Shown here: piece by piece, positions 19,066-28,488 of the stretch | Layout: every line of letters begins with the position of its first letter | How positions within the stretch are numbered: position 1 is the first letter of the stretch | Assembly: GCA_964036045.1 (NCBI GenBank) | Contig: OZ038388.1 | Coordinates: forward strand, 4,026,935 to 4,090,934 | Length of the DNA: 64,000 bases | Direction: 5' to 3' | From: Eutreptiella sp. 'Long Island Sound 2002' | Taxonomy: Eukaryota > Euglenozoa > Euglenophyceae > Eutreptiales > Eutreptiaceae | Notes under the pieces: model-generated | Told to the model about the DNA's origin: nothing | The model's input: the letters and a program-made list of their open reading frames with translations, nothing else | Databases searched by the model: none | Program-made: the position numbers and the translations under genes

Positions 19066-20027
19066 AAAATTACCCCAGAAAATGCATTAAACTTACCAAA
19101 AATATTCTCATCAGTTCATAAGAGCCTATCACACTGTAGGTACCTTTGAAAAACAGCGTAATGTACCGTGAATGATGTCCTTTCGATGGGGCATTCTTCA
19201 AAAGTTGCCAGCGTGCGACGAAAACTTTTGGTAAAATTTTGGGGGTAGTGGGGTTTGAACCCAGGAGTCCCTCCCTAGAGCACATATGCTTGCCCACTAA
19301 GGTACAGTCGAACGCTCTAATGCGGACGGCTATCGCTGCATAAACAGCGTTTTAGTAAACGCCCTGACCAAGGGCCAGGGCGGAGCAATACTCCCAATGG
19401 AGGACACAAATCTCCAGGAGCTGAAAAAAATAGAAAATGTAACCAACAGGGAGTGATTCCTGCGGTTTAGCGAAAGTGTAACAGAAAGGTGTAGCGATTT
19501 AAGAAGTCAAATCGCTAAAAATTGACGAAATCACGCGAGAAATCGTCATTTTTACACCAAAACTCAAAGTCGCAGACAAGCGCAACGGAAGCGGACTTCA
19601 AAAACAAGGTTGCGCAAGCGAAAACGCTTTTGAAAAAGAAGGTATGAGCCGTAGTTTTTAAAGTTCTAAAAGAAATTTTTGCACAGTTGCATCAAAATTT
19701 TTATAAACTTTAGGGAAAAGTATTCAAACTCAGCCCACACCACAGAGCAGGTGGACAATGCACCTCTCAGGTATGCCAGTGTCATTTCACACGCATGCAT
19801 TGCGTTCGTGCTGGTTGCTTCGTCAAAACGTTAGGGTTGTCAACGCTGTGTTCGTTGGGGGTTCGGGTTCTCCTCTCTCTTGCTCTGCACAGGTCGAAAC
19901 AGGAATGAAAGGTATGCGATGCGAATGGAGCGCGCAGCGCGCACGTAGGGTTAGAATATGCGCTGTGCTCGCGATGCATGTGCCTAATTGAGGCATTCAC
20001 ACACTGTGGCACTTTCCATGTACCCCA
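19066..20027. repeat. 960-bp direct repeat, left copy
   Basis: Matches 21321-22283 over its whole length, from AAAATTACCCCAG to CATGTACCCCA, with scattered substitutions. The two copies flank a 1293-bp insert that starts with (GTAG)n. Internal features: a tRNA-like stretch on the minus strand near 19244-19312 and short words TAGCGATTTAAGAAGTC. No protein domain. Confidence 0.9.
19244..19312 (-). repeat. tRNA-like segment (possible SINE head) in the 960-bp repeat
   Basis: On the minus strand the sequence has TAGTGGGCAAGC (A-box-like), then CTGGGTTCAAACCCC (B-box and T-loop-like with four of five stem pairs). The second repeat copy has the same at about 21500-21568. No complete cloverleaf can be drawn, so a tRNA relic is more likely than a gene. 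Confidence 0.3.
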
Positions 20028-21320
20028 GTAGGTAGGTAGGTAGGTGCACTCGGTCGTGGAGAGGCGCCCCATTGGTTCCCCCTGGCGTCGCCCCTGTGAC
20101 GAACAGGAAGAGGCTCCGCGCGTGAAGAGGGGAGGCGGCTTAAATCCCGCTTGACCTGACTGTTGGCCCCCAACAAAGCGGCCCCGGGCTACACCGGGAG
20201 AGCTGATCGCCGCCAGCGTGACATGCTTGTCTCGCCAGGAGGGTGTGCCCCCGTGCTTGCGCACGTCCCCTCCTTTGGGCGGAACCCTAGGGGTTCACCG
20301 GACTTCCTGGCGTATCCCGTTCCCAAGGCATGCATGCATGTTCTTGGTACTAGGGTTCCGAGGCGCTTGGGTGTCGCACGCTCCGCCTCGTGTCCCAAAG
20401 CAGCGCAGGCCTTAGGATGCAGCCTTACCCCCGGTCTCCGGATCTCGTTTGGCCGGGTCACCTGCATGGCACGGGCTGCCTCAGTGCCCGGGCTGTGGGC
20501 ACTGGGTTTCCTACTGTTGTGCGGTGTTTGTGTTTGGGTCCGGTTCGCGGTTGGGTGTGGGTTTTGTTAACCCCGCCAGTCCTGGCTGGGGTCTTGGGTG
20601 GGCGTGTTTGGGCACAGTTTGTAGTGTTGTCCCTCTTGTGTCGGCTGTCTGTGGTGTTCGCGGTTGGGGTTCGGTTTCGACCTGATTTTGGGTCGTCAGT
20701 GGTTGCGTGGGCGCCCCGCTCGCCCCCCGCCGTTTCCGGTTCTGGCGTGCGGTATGGGCGTGTGTGCTGGGCCCGGGTCTCGGCTGTGCCCAGCCCTTCT
20801 TGGCTGGGTTGTCGGGGCTGTGTTTTTTGCGCTTCAGTTTTTTTTTTCTTTTTTTTGGGGGGGGGTCCTTGTCCCGGGCCTTCTGGTCCCCGTCCCCCCA
20901 TCCCCTTTCTTTCGGGCTGGGTTGTTGGCTCTTTTTTTTTTTTTCTTTTTTTCTTTGTGTGCTACTCCCCGCCACTCCTGGCTGGGTTTCGCTGCCGGGG
21001 GTGGTGGGCGGTCCCCGCCACTCCTGGCTGGGGTCCGCTGGCGGCGGTAGTGTGTGGTGTGTGGTTTGCGGTGTGTGGCGGTGGTGTGTTGGTGGGGTTG
21101 TGGCTGGTGTGTGGTGTGGTTGGTCTCTCGCCACTCCTGGCGGAGGTTCCTGTGTGCTTGGCCCCGCCACTCCTGGCTGGGTTTCGCTGCCGGTGGGTGT
21201 GGGCGGTCCCCGCCACTCCTGCCTGGGGTCCGCTGGCGGCGGTGGTGTGTGGTGTGTGGCGGTGGTGTGTTGGTGGGGTTGTGGCTGGTGTGTGGTGTGG
21301 TTGGTCCCTCCCCACTTCCC
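20028..21320. mobile_element. (TAGG)n-headed insert between the 960-bp repeats
   Basis: Begins GTAGGTAGGTAGGTAGG directly after the left 960-bp repeat and ends where the right copy starts. It shares GAGGGTGT-type words and CCCCTCCTTTGGGCGG (about 20268-20283) with the inserts at 10233 and 10869. Its right half is a G/T-rich minisatellite. No recognisable protein. Read on the minus strand it ends in a (CTAC)n tail like a 5'-variable non-LTR element. Confidence 0.5.
20960..21312. repeat. G/T-rich minisatellite with CCGCCACTCCTGG units
   Basis: The phrase CCGCCACTCCTGGCTGGG recurs near 20970, 21018 and 21165, with a variant (CCTGCCTGGGG) near 21212 and a partial near 21132. Tracts of GTGTGTGG and TGGTGGGG separate them. 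Long reading frames here on both strands are by-products of the biased composition. Confidence 0.8.
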
Positions 21321-22283
21321 AAAATTACCCCAGAAAATGCATTAAACTTACCAAAAACATTCTCATCAGTTCATGGAAGCCTATCACACTGTAGGTACCT
21401 TTGAAAAACAGCGTAATGTACCGTGAATGATGTCCTTTCGACGGGGCATTCTTCAAAAGTTGCCAGCGTGCGACGAAAACGTTTGGTAAAATTTTGGGGG
21501 TTGTGGGGTTTGAACCCAGGACTCCCTCCCTAGAGCACACATGCTTGCCCACTAGGGTAAGTTCGAACGCTCTAATGCGGACGGCTATCGCTGCATAAAC
21601 AGTGTTTTAGTAAACGCCCTGACCAAGGGCCAGGGCGGAGCAATACTCCCAATGGAGGACACAAATCTCCAGGAGCTGAAAAAAATAGAAAATGTAACCA
21701 ACAGGGAGTGATTGCTGCGGTTTAGCGAAAGTGTAACAGGAAGGTGTAGCGATTTAAGAAGTCAAATCGCTAAAAATTGACGAAATCACGCGAGAAATCG
21801 TCATCTTTACACCAAAACTCAAAGTCGCAGACAAGCGCAACGGAAGCGGACTTCAAAAACAAGGTTGCGCAAGCGAAAACGGCTTTTGAAAAAGAAGGTA
21901 TGAGCCGTAGTTTTCAAAGTTCTAAAGGAAATTTTTGCACAGTTGCATTAAAATTTTTATAAACTTTAGGGAAAAGTATTCAAACTCAGCCGACACCACA
22001 GAGCAGGTGGACAATGCACCTCTCAGGTATGCCAGTGTCATTTCACACGCATGCATTGCTTTCGTGCTGGTTGCTTCGTCAAAACGTTAGGGTTGTCAAC
22101 GCTGTGTTCGTTGGGGGTTCGGGTTCTCCTCTCTCTTGCTCTGCACAGGTCAAAACAGGAATGAAAGGTATGCGATGCGAATGGAGCGCGCAGCGCGCAC
22201 GTAGGGTTAGAATATGCGCTGTGCTCGCGATGCATGTGCCTAATTGAGGTATTCACACACTGTGGCACTTTCCATGTACCCCA
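21321..22283. repeat. 960-bp direct repeat, right copy
   Basis: Second copy of 19066-20027, about 2-3 percent different by eye (for example CGACGGGGC for CGATGGGGC, CATGGAAGCC for CATAAGAGCC). Runs into unrelated sequence (AACTCACCC) after TACCCCA. Confidence 0.9.
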
Positions 22284-22574
22284 ACTCACCCTTGTTCTGT
22301 CTTCATAGTTGAGAAAAGAAAGTGCTTGCTTGTGTTTGTTTCCTCGTGTGTAGCCGTAGCGCTAAAGTAGGGTTGCTTAAAACGCTTAGGCTTGTTTTGC
22401 GCTGTGCAGTGCGCCACTTTCTCTCCTCTTTCTGCAGGAAACAAGACAAGGGGAGCGTGCATGACACACAGTGCATTAATCGCTTAGGGTGGTTTATAAT
22501 TCGCCGTAGGTTTGTTTAAGTGCGTAGGGTTGTTTTGCGCTCGTTTTTCCTCGGCATTCACATGATGCGTGGTG
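22284..22574. other. Spacer left of element B; no gene recognised
   Basis: Short stretch with repeated GTAGGGTTG-type words and GCGCTGTGCAGTGCGCC, between the 960-bp repeat and the first sequence shared with the element A 3' region. It may be the end of the element B LTR that A does not share. Confidence 0.3.
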
Positions 22575-23459
22575 AGTAAGGTAGGTAAGCCCAGGAGGAG
22601 CTCACCTCCTGGTTGAGTCACACTGAGATTCGATTTTTCAAAGATCAGTCCATACTTGTGCATGCATATGACGCATTAAAGGGTAGGCCACGCGGAGTGC
22701 GCACGGTATAACTCCTGTTTAGGTTACGCAGGGGCTCCACCCTACGTTCTTTAAGAAAAGGTGGAGTTCCTTAAGCTTGCTTGCTTGTACTGAGGTTCAG
22801 GAACAGCGTATTATAGGGCAGCCTGAGAAGCGTATAACACGTGGAGGCTGTCTTGGTTCCTCAATCTTGAACCTCAGTCATTGGCCTTTGCTTTACAGGT
22901 GGGAAGGTAAGCGCTATTGGTGCAGTCCCTCTTGGCAGCGCTAAAATATGCTGCGCGGATCACAAAAACAAAAAAATGCAGCTCAACCAGGAGTGGTGAG
23001 TGCAGTCCGACTTCACCGCCATCCACGCTGTGCACGCACGCTGAGCACTCCCTCCCTCCAAGCCCTGACAGGGAAACGCGTAGTGGCGTCCCTGTTAGGC
23101 CACAGCCGCTTAGTAGCGCTGTGTTCTCTTGCTTTCTCACAGAAGGGTCAATAGGATCCGAGACCTCATTGACAGCAACACCAAGTAGCGTGTGTATGTG
23201 TTAGGGTCAGCAGGCCTGGCAGGAGTTGAGTGCAGGTGATGAGTGCCCACCCTGCCTTCGAAGGCCGGTGCTGGCGTTAGTGAGTGTAGTGTAGTGGTGT
23301 CTCCTGTCCCGCGTGCTTTTCCAGGTGGGCAGGGGAGTGCGTTAGCTTTTGGCCTTTAGCAAAAATGGGCGTTTTGTATGCCCTTAGCACACTTGGCCAC
23401 CCCTCCCCTCTAGTAGGTAGGGCTTTTGCCGTCTTCCCCCAAGGATAGGCGCCAGCACA
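22575..23459 (-). repeat. Element B 3' LTR-like region
   Basis: Inverted match to 14077-15037 of element A, starting with TGTGCTGGCGCC on the minus strand at 23459 and ending with CTGGGCTTACCTACCTTAC at 22575. Includes AACAGGGACGCCACTACGCG and CAAGCAAGCAAGCTTAAGG. LTR status is inferred from its position after the chromodomain in both copies. Confidence 0.7.
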
Positions 23460-23962
23460 GAAACTGGGCGCCATAGGAGTGGTACTAGTAACTGACTAGG
23501 ACCTTCGGTCCGACATCAGCGAAGCCCATTGAGTTGGAAGCCACGACCGGGAGAGAAGTGAGACACACACAGACATACATAGCACACTTAGGGGTACGGT
23601 AAACCCAGTAAGGAAGGGTAGAACCCCATGGGTCTGGACCAGTCAAAGGTCCTAACTGTGGGCCCGCTTGTCCCCAAGGAGGGAAGACACACCTTGCCTC
23701 ATAACACCTTGCTTGTCATTCCCCCCTTGTGTAGTAAGCCACCGTTCTTCGTTGGCTCCCCAAGGTCATTACATCAGGGCAGTCCCCATGCAACATATGG
23801 TCAACAAGGCATACACTCGCTGGGTGGCTGCAAACCTGATAAGCGGCCACCTGGTCCACGCTGGAAACCATAGGCATGGGTCTGCAGGGCACACACAGGG
23901 TCAGTGCAGTGCTCACTGCACCTGTGAGGTTAGGACACGGTCAGTAGACTGACACAGGGGAA
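23460..23962 (-). other. Element B 3' untranslated stretch
   Basis: Sequence between the chromodomain stop and the LTR-like region. Short frames are present on both strands, but none has a domain. Element A has only about 150 bases in the same place, so the stretch is either lost in A or gained in B. Confidence 0.45.
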
Positions 23963-24328
23963 TTAGTTTCGCTTTTTACGCTGGGACATAGTCTCAGCAC
24001 GGGTTAGTAGCTGCCCCTCGTTGTTCTCAACGAGGTAGGAGCGGAAGATGGGGTTGATACTCCCATCTGGTTGTATGAAGGCTGACATAGGTTCCCAGGT
24101 CGCCTCAGATAACCCATAGCCATCCCGCAGGGTTAGGAATTTCCAGCCCTGTTTATACTCGTGGCGAGCAATACCTGCAGCCACGTAGTAACCATCGACT
24201 GCCATGTCATCGGCAGTCATCTCTTCGAGTTGGTCCGCCTCCTCTGGACTGGCAGCGTTCTCTAGGTCTATACGCTCGACCTCACTGTCGCTGAGGCGCC
24301 ACTCATCCCAAGACAAATCGTCAGGGGA
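23963..24328 (-). pseudogene. Element B chromodomain
   Basis: Frame from the right edge of element F to a TAA. It has an acidic lead (SDSEVERIDLEN, EEADQLEEMTADD), then GYYVAAGIARHEYKQGWKFL and LRDGYGLSEATWEPMSAFI, the chromodomain core, then a helical tail ending SQRKKRN. It is the C-terminal end of the B polyprotein. Its N-terminal side continues across F into the integrase C-terminal domain. Chromodomains of Ty3/gypsy integrases bind modified histones and bias insertion sites, from family knowledge. Confidence 0.82.
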
Positions 24329-24336
24329 GTGATAGT

Positions 24337-26062
24337 CAGGGTTGGGATTAGGAAACGTTGTTTGTTAATTTTTTTTGGAAAATTAACGAACAAACGAACG
24401 AACGAACGAACGATGAAAATAAACGAACTTCGTTTGTTAATTTTTTTCCTTGTTAATGTCCTTTCGGTTTGCTTCTAATGGTTTGCTTGTTTCTATTCTG
24501 CCCCATTGGTCCTTTCCACAATATTTTCCAAAATGTTTTTTCAAAAAAAATTTCCAAAAGTGTTTTTCTGAATTCCTGCTTTTAAATGTTTCTCAAAACA
24601 CCCTGCAAATGTTTCACACCTTAAATTGTTTGCTTCCCTTTCATGCACTACCCTGCCTGCAGTTCAGCCTAAAAGACAATGTTTCTTAAAACACCGTGCA
24701 AATGACTTTTCAGCTCTACCCTGTCTTGCCCTGCAACTCAGACACAAAGAATACTTTAACGTCGACTTTACTGCACACTGTCTTCTTCCTGGTCCAGCGC
24801 TAAGCGTGGGCCTTGAAAGAGGGGTCCCAGGATTCAACAGAGCTAAACAAAGGCAAGGCTACACATCAGGATATCAATACACACATGCATGCCACGCCTC
24901 AGGGTTGATGGAGGCACAGAGGCCAAAGTCAAATTTATAGATCCACTCATTGCATGTGAATGACAGGCACACGCACGTGACACACACTGAAAACAAGACT
25001 TCTGGCGAATACAACTGGAGGCAGACGACGCTTATTTACCTTGGCGCTTGGGCGCAGCGCGGAGGTCGCCCCAGGCAGTGCTGCGTCGCCCTGACTTCAC
25101 GCGTCGCCCTGACTTCACGCGCCGTGCGCGCAGTGCTGCTTCGCTCTGATTCTACGCTCAGTGCTGCTTCGCCTTGACTTCACGCGCAGTGCTGCTTCGC
25201 CTTGACTTTACGCGCAGTGCTGCTTCGCCTTGAAGTCCCGCGCAGTGCGCGCAGGGCTGCTTCGCCATGCCCATTGCTGAGGCTTGCACGTTGGTGGACG
25301 CATCACTGGAGCATGAGGCTTGCGCTTGCACAGGGAGAGGGGCTGAGGCCCGAACATACACGCCGCTCGTCAGTAGGGTGGTCATCACGCTGATCGCTGC
25401 AAGCTTCGGCGACGGGTTGCTTCATTTGGGCTTGGCGTCGGTGGAACTTTTCTGACGCGGTTTTGAAGGGGTCTCCCAACTTCTTTTCCCCCACTCCTTT
25501 GACGTCTTCGTGTTTTCTGCATTTCACCGTGGTAGAATTCGTCACGTTTCGCTCCAAAAATTCACGGACAAGGCACATGGTAGCACAGGAAGCACCAGCA
25601 GCAGCAAATTGGTACCGCACACGCCTATTTGTAGTTCCGCAGCTTCACTCATCAGTTCTCCCACTTCTGACAAGCTCGGCATGGCCAAAAAGTTGCATGG
25701 CCTTTGCCGCCCATGACACCACTGAGCTAAAAGCAAAATACAGAGATGCAATGTGCATAAATCCGAAATTAATAATACAAACATGTGAAAAGCCTAAAAA
25801 ATTGCTATTCTGCACGAATTGTGGTCCTGTTCTGACATGTCTGTGCCTGTGTTTTTTTAAATTCTGTGCATTTTAAAATCCTTCAGTTCATAGGTTCTGA
25901 CAACGCAAAACATCGGACACAGCACACAGGAAGTGCGCGCGCTACGCCGCGGCAGGGGCCTGCGGGCCGTCGTTTGTTAAAACGTCGTTTGTTAATAAAT
26001 TTCCCTAAGCGTAACAAACAAACGACCGTTCAGTCGCTAAACGCTCGCTTATCCCAACCCTG
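24337..26062. mobile_element. Element F: non-autonomous hAT-like DNA transposon (1726 bp)
   Basis: Terminal inverted repeats CAGGGTTGGGAT occur at both ends (24337 and, reversed, 26062), flanked by a perfect 8-bp target duplication GTGATAGT (24329-24336 and 26063-26070). The 8-bp duplication and CAGGG termini are the hAT signature. Subterminal copies of CGTTTGTTAA and its complement cluster at both ends, including a (CGAA)n run at about 24394-24412. No transposase is encoded. The element splits element B between integrase and chromodomain. Confidence 0.92.
25075..25270. repeat. Minisatellite of about 28-bp GCTGCTTCGCCTTGACTTCACG units inside F
   Basis: At least seven imperfect units of the type GTGCTGCTTCGCCTTGACTT followed by (C/T)ACGCGCA occur in tandem. 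Similar internal minisatellites are common in non-autonomous transposons. No coding meaning is inferred. Confidence 0.85.
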
Positions 26063-26729
26063 GTGATAGTGCCTCAACTGTTTAGTTGCACACAGTGGTT
26101 CACCACCTAGACGTGGACTGCACCTGACATGGATCCTGGATACGTCTATCCTGATGATACGATAGGGTCCGAAATAAGGGTCCTGTAGGCAGTGATGTGG
26201 CCAGGAGGGTAGGCGTGAATGGTGAACCAAACCAAGGTCACCAACCTTGAAGCTGGCAGGTCGCAGTAGGCGGTTCCGTCGGCTCAGTTCACGGTCACCA
26301 ATGTGCCTCAGGTTAGTCCCAGCCTGGTTAGCCAGAGACTGCTTGTGTTCCAGCCAATCTCCCGCAGGGCTCTTGAGGTCCTCAGGAAAGGGGGTTTTGA
26401 GGAACCATGCAGGTCGTCCTCCATGGAACAGTTTGTGGGGGGTGAAACCCGTCGAGGAGCTCCGCTGTGAGTTCATGGTCAGCACTGCCCAGGGCGCTAG
26501 GCGTACCCAGTCCTTGGTACGCTCCTGTTTCATCAGGATTCTTAAGTTTTGCTCCACCACACGGTTCTGTCTCTCACAGAGAGGGTTAGACGTGTGGGTA
26601 TAGGGCACACCTGTGGTTACCTCCACGTTGAGGGCATTTAGCACTCGTTTGTACCACCCAGTGTCACTGCGGATGCGTACATCCTCATCAGAGTGCACCT
26701 GCTTAGGTGCTCCATAGGGTTCGAACCAT
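26063..26729 (-). pseudogene. Element B integrase core, downstream part
   Basis: On the minus strand, starting at the insertion point of E: QWFEPYGAPKQVHSDEDVRI (second catalytic aspartate in HSDED), RSDTGWYKRVLNALNVEV, SNPLCERQNRVVEQNL (catalytic glutamate), then the C-terminal domain VGDLGLVHHSRLPSWP and DPYFGPYRIIRI. It ends at F. The preceding half of the integrase lies at 52902-53060. Joining the two halves at CCAT restores the frame with no lost or gained codon, apart from the duplicated bases. Confidence 0.9.
26726..26729. other. Target duplication of element E, left copy (CCAT)
   Basis: CCAT precedes the left LTR of E and recurs at 52902-52905 after the right LTR. Removing E and one CCAT joins the integrase codons of element B in frame. 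Confidence 0.85.
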
Positions 26730-27659
26730 TGAAGCATTTTCGGCGGGGGTGATGTCCGTGCGTCCACAGAAGAATCGAAAATCCTTCAACCCATCGCCCC
26801 AACCTCTCCAAGTACTACATGAAGTCTATTCCAAACTTCGATTCCATTGGAGTTGCGTAAATGGTCTTGGAATCCTTGCTCAGCCCACGGGGAGCGTCCG
26901 CGGACACAATCTGGCGTCTATGGACAAGGAGATGGTATATGTAACAAAACAAATGCGTTGACATGTACAATGTATATGTATCACCTCTAAACTATAAAAT
27001 AGCTTAGAAAAAAGGACGAAACGATGGCGGCGGCGTCGCCGCCATCAGAAAAACTGACGGCTACGAGTCGTCGCCATCAGGATCTCCACTGAGATCCTGC
27101 CCAAACTGGACCAAACAGTGGTTTTTGGGCGAAAAACAGTGAAATATGGTGATTTTTGAGTCAAAAACACTCATTTCGCGTGTCTCCCCCCAACGCGTCG
27201 TGTAGCCGACACGACGCGTCTCTTTCCCAATTCATATTAGATATGAAGAGGGCCACTGTTGGGCCACGCCTTGGGCGCCTGGCTGATTCCTGGGATCGCC
27301 TCAGGATTTTCTGGAAAAATCTTTACGTGACCAATTTCGTCAAAATTTGACCGTCGCGGAACGCCGCAAAAAGGGTCACGGCTCATTTCTCTAAATCTGA
27401 AAACGATGAATCAATAATAACATTGATTAAAATCTTCGTAAATCGAGAAATAGAGCTTCGATCTGGGGCTGCGACGCGCAGGCGACGAAGGTCGGCGCCA
27501 GCCCCAAAATGACGAAAAATGACGATTTCTGGGGTATTTTACAAGAATTCCACAGAAATCGCAATGTCATAGGCTGAGAATCAGCCAAGGAAAAATCCTG
27601 ATGAACAGAGCGCCACTGGCTGGGCAGCGGGTATGGGTGAGGCACCCCATACCGCCTCA
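26730..27659 (-). repeat. Element E LTR, left copy
   Basis: 930-bp repeat, TGAAGCATTTTC to CATACCGCCTCA. Direct counterpart at 51970-52901. Includes a hyphenated palindrome GATGGCGGCGGCGTCGCCGCCATC near 27024 as two halves around GGCGTC. No coding sequence of known type. Confidence 0.92.
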
Positions 27660-27669
27660 CCCCCCTCCT
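27660..27669 (-). promoter_or_regulatory. Polypurine tract of element E
   Basis: On the minus strand AAGGAGGGGG lies immediately before the LTR. Position and composition are those of the plus-strand primer site, giving the orientation of E. Confidence 0.65.
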
Positions 27670-27835
27670 TAAAAGCCTTGCCTATATCCAAAGGAAGGCA
27701 AGGCCAAGGAGGCGCTCTGACCCCTGCCCTGCCCTGGCTTCGAAACTGATTCAGCAGGACAGTGGGGTGGGGTTTGCAATATTTTTTGATATATTCATAG
27801 GGCGATTGCCCCCCAGGCGACCACACTGGTCCCTG

Positions 27836-28008
27836 TGAAGCCCGTTCGGACCCCCGTGGCCATCTTTGGGTCACTTGGGGTGTGTATCTATGTGCCGGCA
27901 AGCCGCCATTGGCTGATATCATACTCTCCCGTCCACCTGAACTAACCCGATGTGATGGTGTGATAGGTTTGGCCATTCCGGCTACGAGCGGCCATATTCA
28001 GTACTGAG
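27836..28008 (+). repeat. Element D left LTR, first fragment
   Basis: 173 bp matching the start of the right LTR (48949-49121), cut by insertion of element C at CTGAG (28004-28008). Confidence 0.9.
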
Positions 28009-28488
28009 TGTAACGGCAGCAGTGACAGCACTCAATTATACACTGATGTGATCAGAATTTTAATGATTCTCAGATGTACATTAGTGCAGTAGATTTTCCG
28101 CTTGTTTTCATGTTTTCCGTTCGCCGCCAGATGTCGCCTGTGAGCGCGCGTCGAGTCGCATTTGTCTTTCGTGATTTCCCAATCGGATTTATTTAAATCA
28201 TTTCGAATGATTGCACGATGTGTCATTAATTGCGATGAATGCGCATTGAGATTCTATGTCTGCTCCATTTTTGTAGACCGCGTTTTCGTACTCTTCATAT
28301 CTCACCATGGAGTTCAAAGGACTTACAAGTGCTTCGCATATGTCGCTCCAAGAGGCTGGATATGGGTCTGAAGAGGGTCAGTTGGGTTCGGAGATATCAG
28401 GGGCAGTGTCGGGCGTTACGACCCCTGGGGCATCAAGGCTGCAGGCTTCGCAATCAGGAGAAAGATCAACCACTATGCAGCGGTTACA
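28009..28488 (+). repeat. Element C 5' LTR (contains the gag start codon)
   Basis: 480 bp, TG...CA. The ATG at 28307 lies inside it in good context (ACCATGG) and opens the gag frame, which runs out of the LTR and through the primer-binding site. The 3' copy is at 37791-38270. Confidence 0.93.

Noticed and set aside
19782-20264. 160-codon minus-strand frame across the 960-bp repeat and the (TAGG)n insert
   Set aside because: It spans a repeat-insert junction and encodes no known domain, so it is a chance fusion.
20390-21394. Very long overlapping frames on both strands (up to 334 codons) around 20.4-21.4 kb
   Set aside because: They lie in a G/T-rich minisatellite with tandem CCGCCACTCCTGG units. 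All frames are open because of composition and no domain appears.
19066-22283. The two 960-bp repeats as LTRs of one element
   Set aside because: No TG...CA ends in either sense, no primer site or polypurine tract at the inner edges, and no matching short duplications outside. A long duplication around the (TAGG)n insert fits better.
25260-25620. Short frames within element F as a transposase
   Set aside because: No hAT transposase motifs, overlap with the minisatellite, and less than 140 codons. F is non-autonomous.
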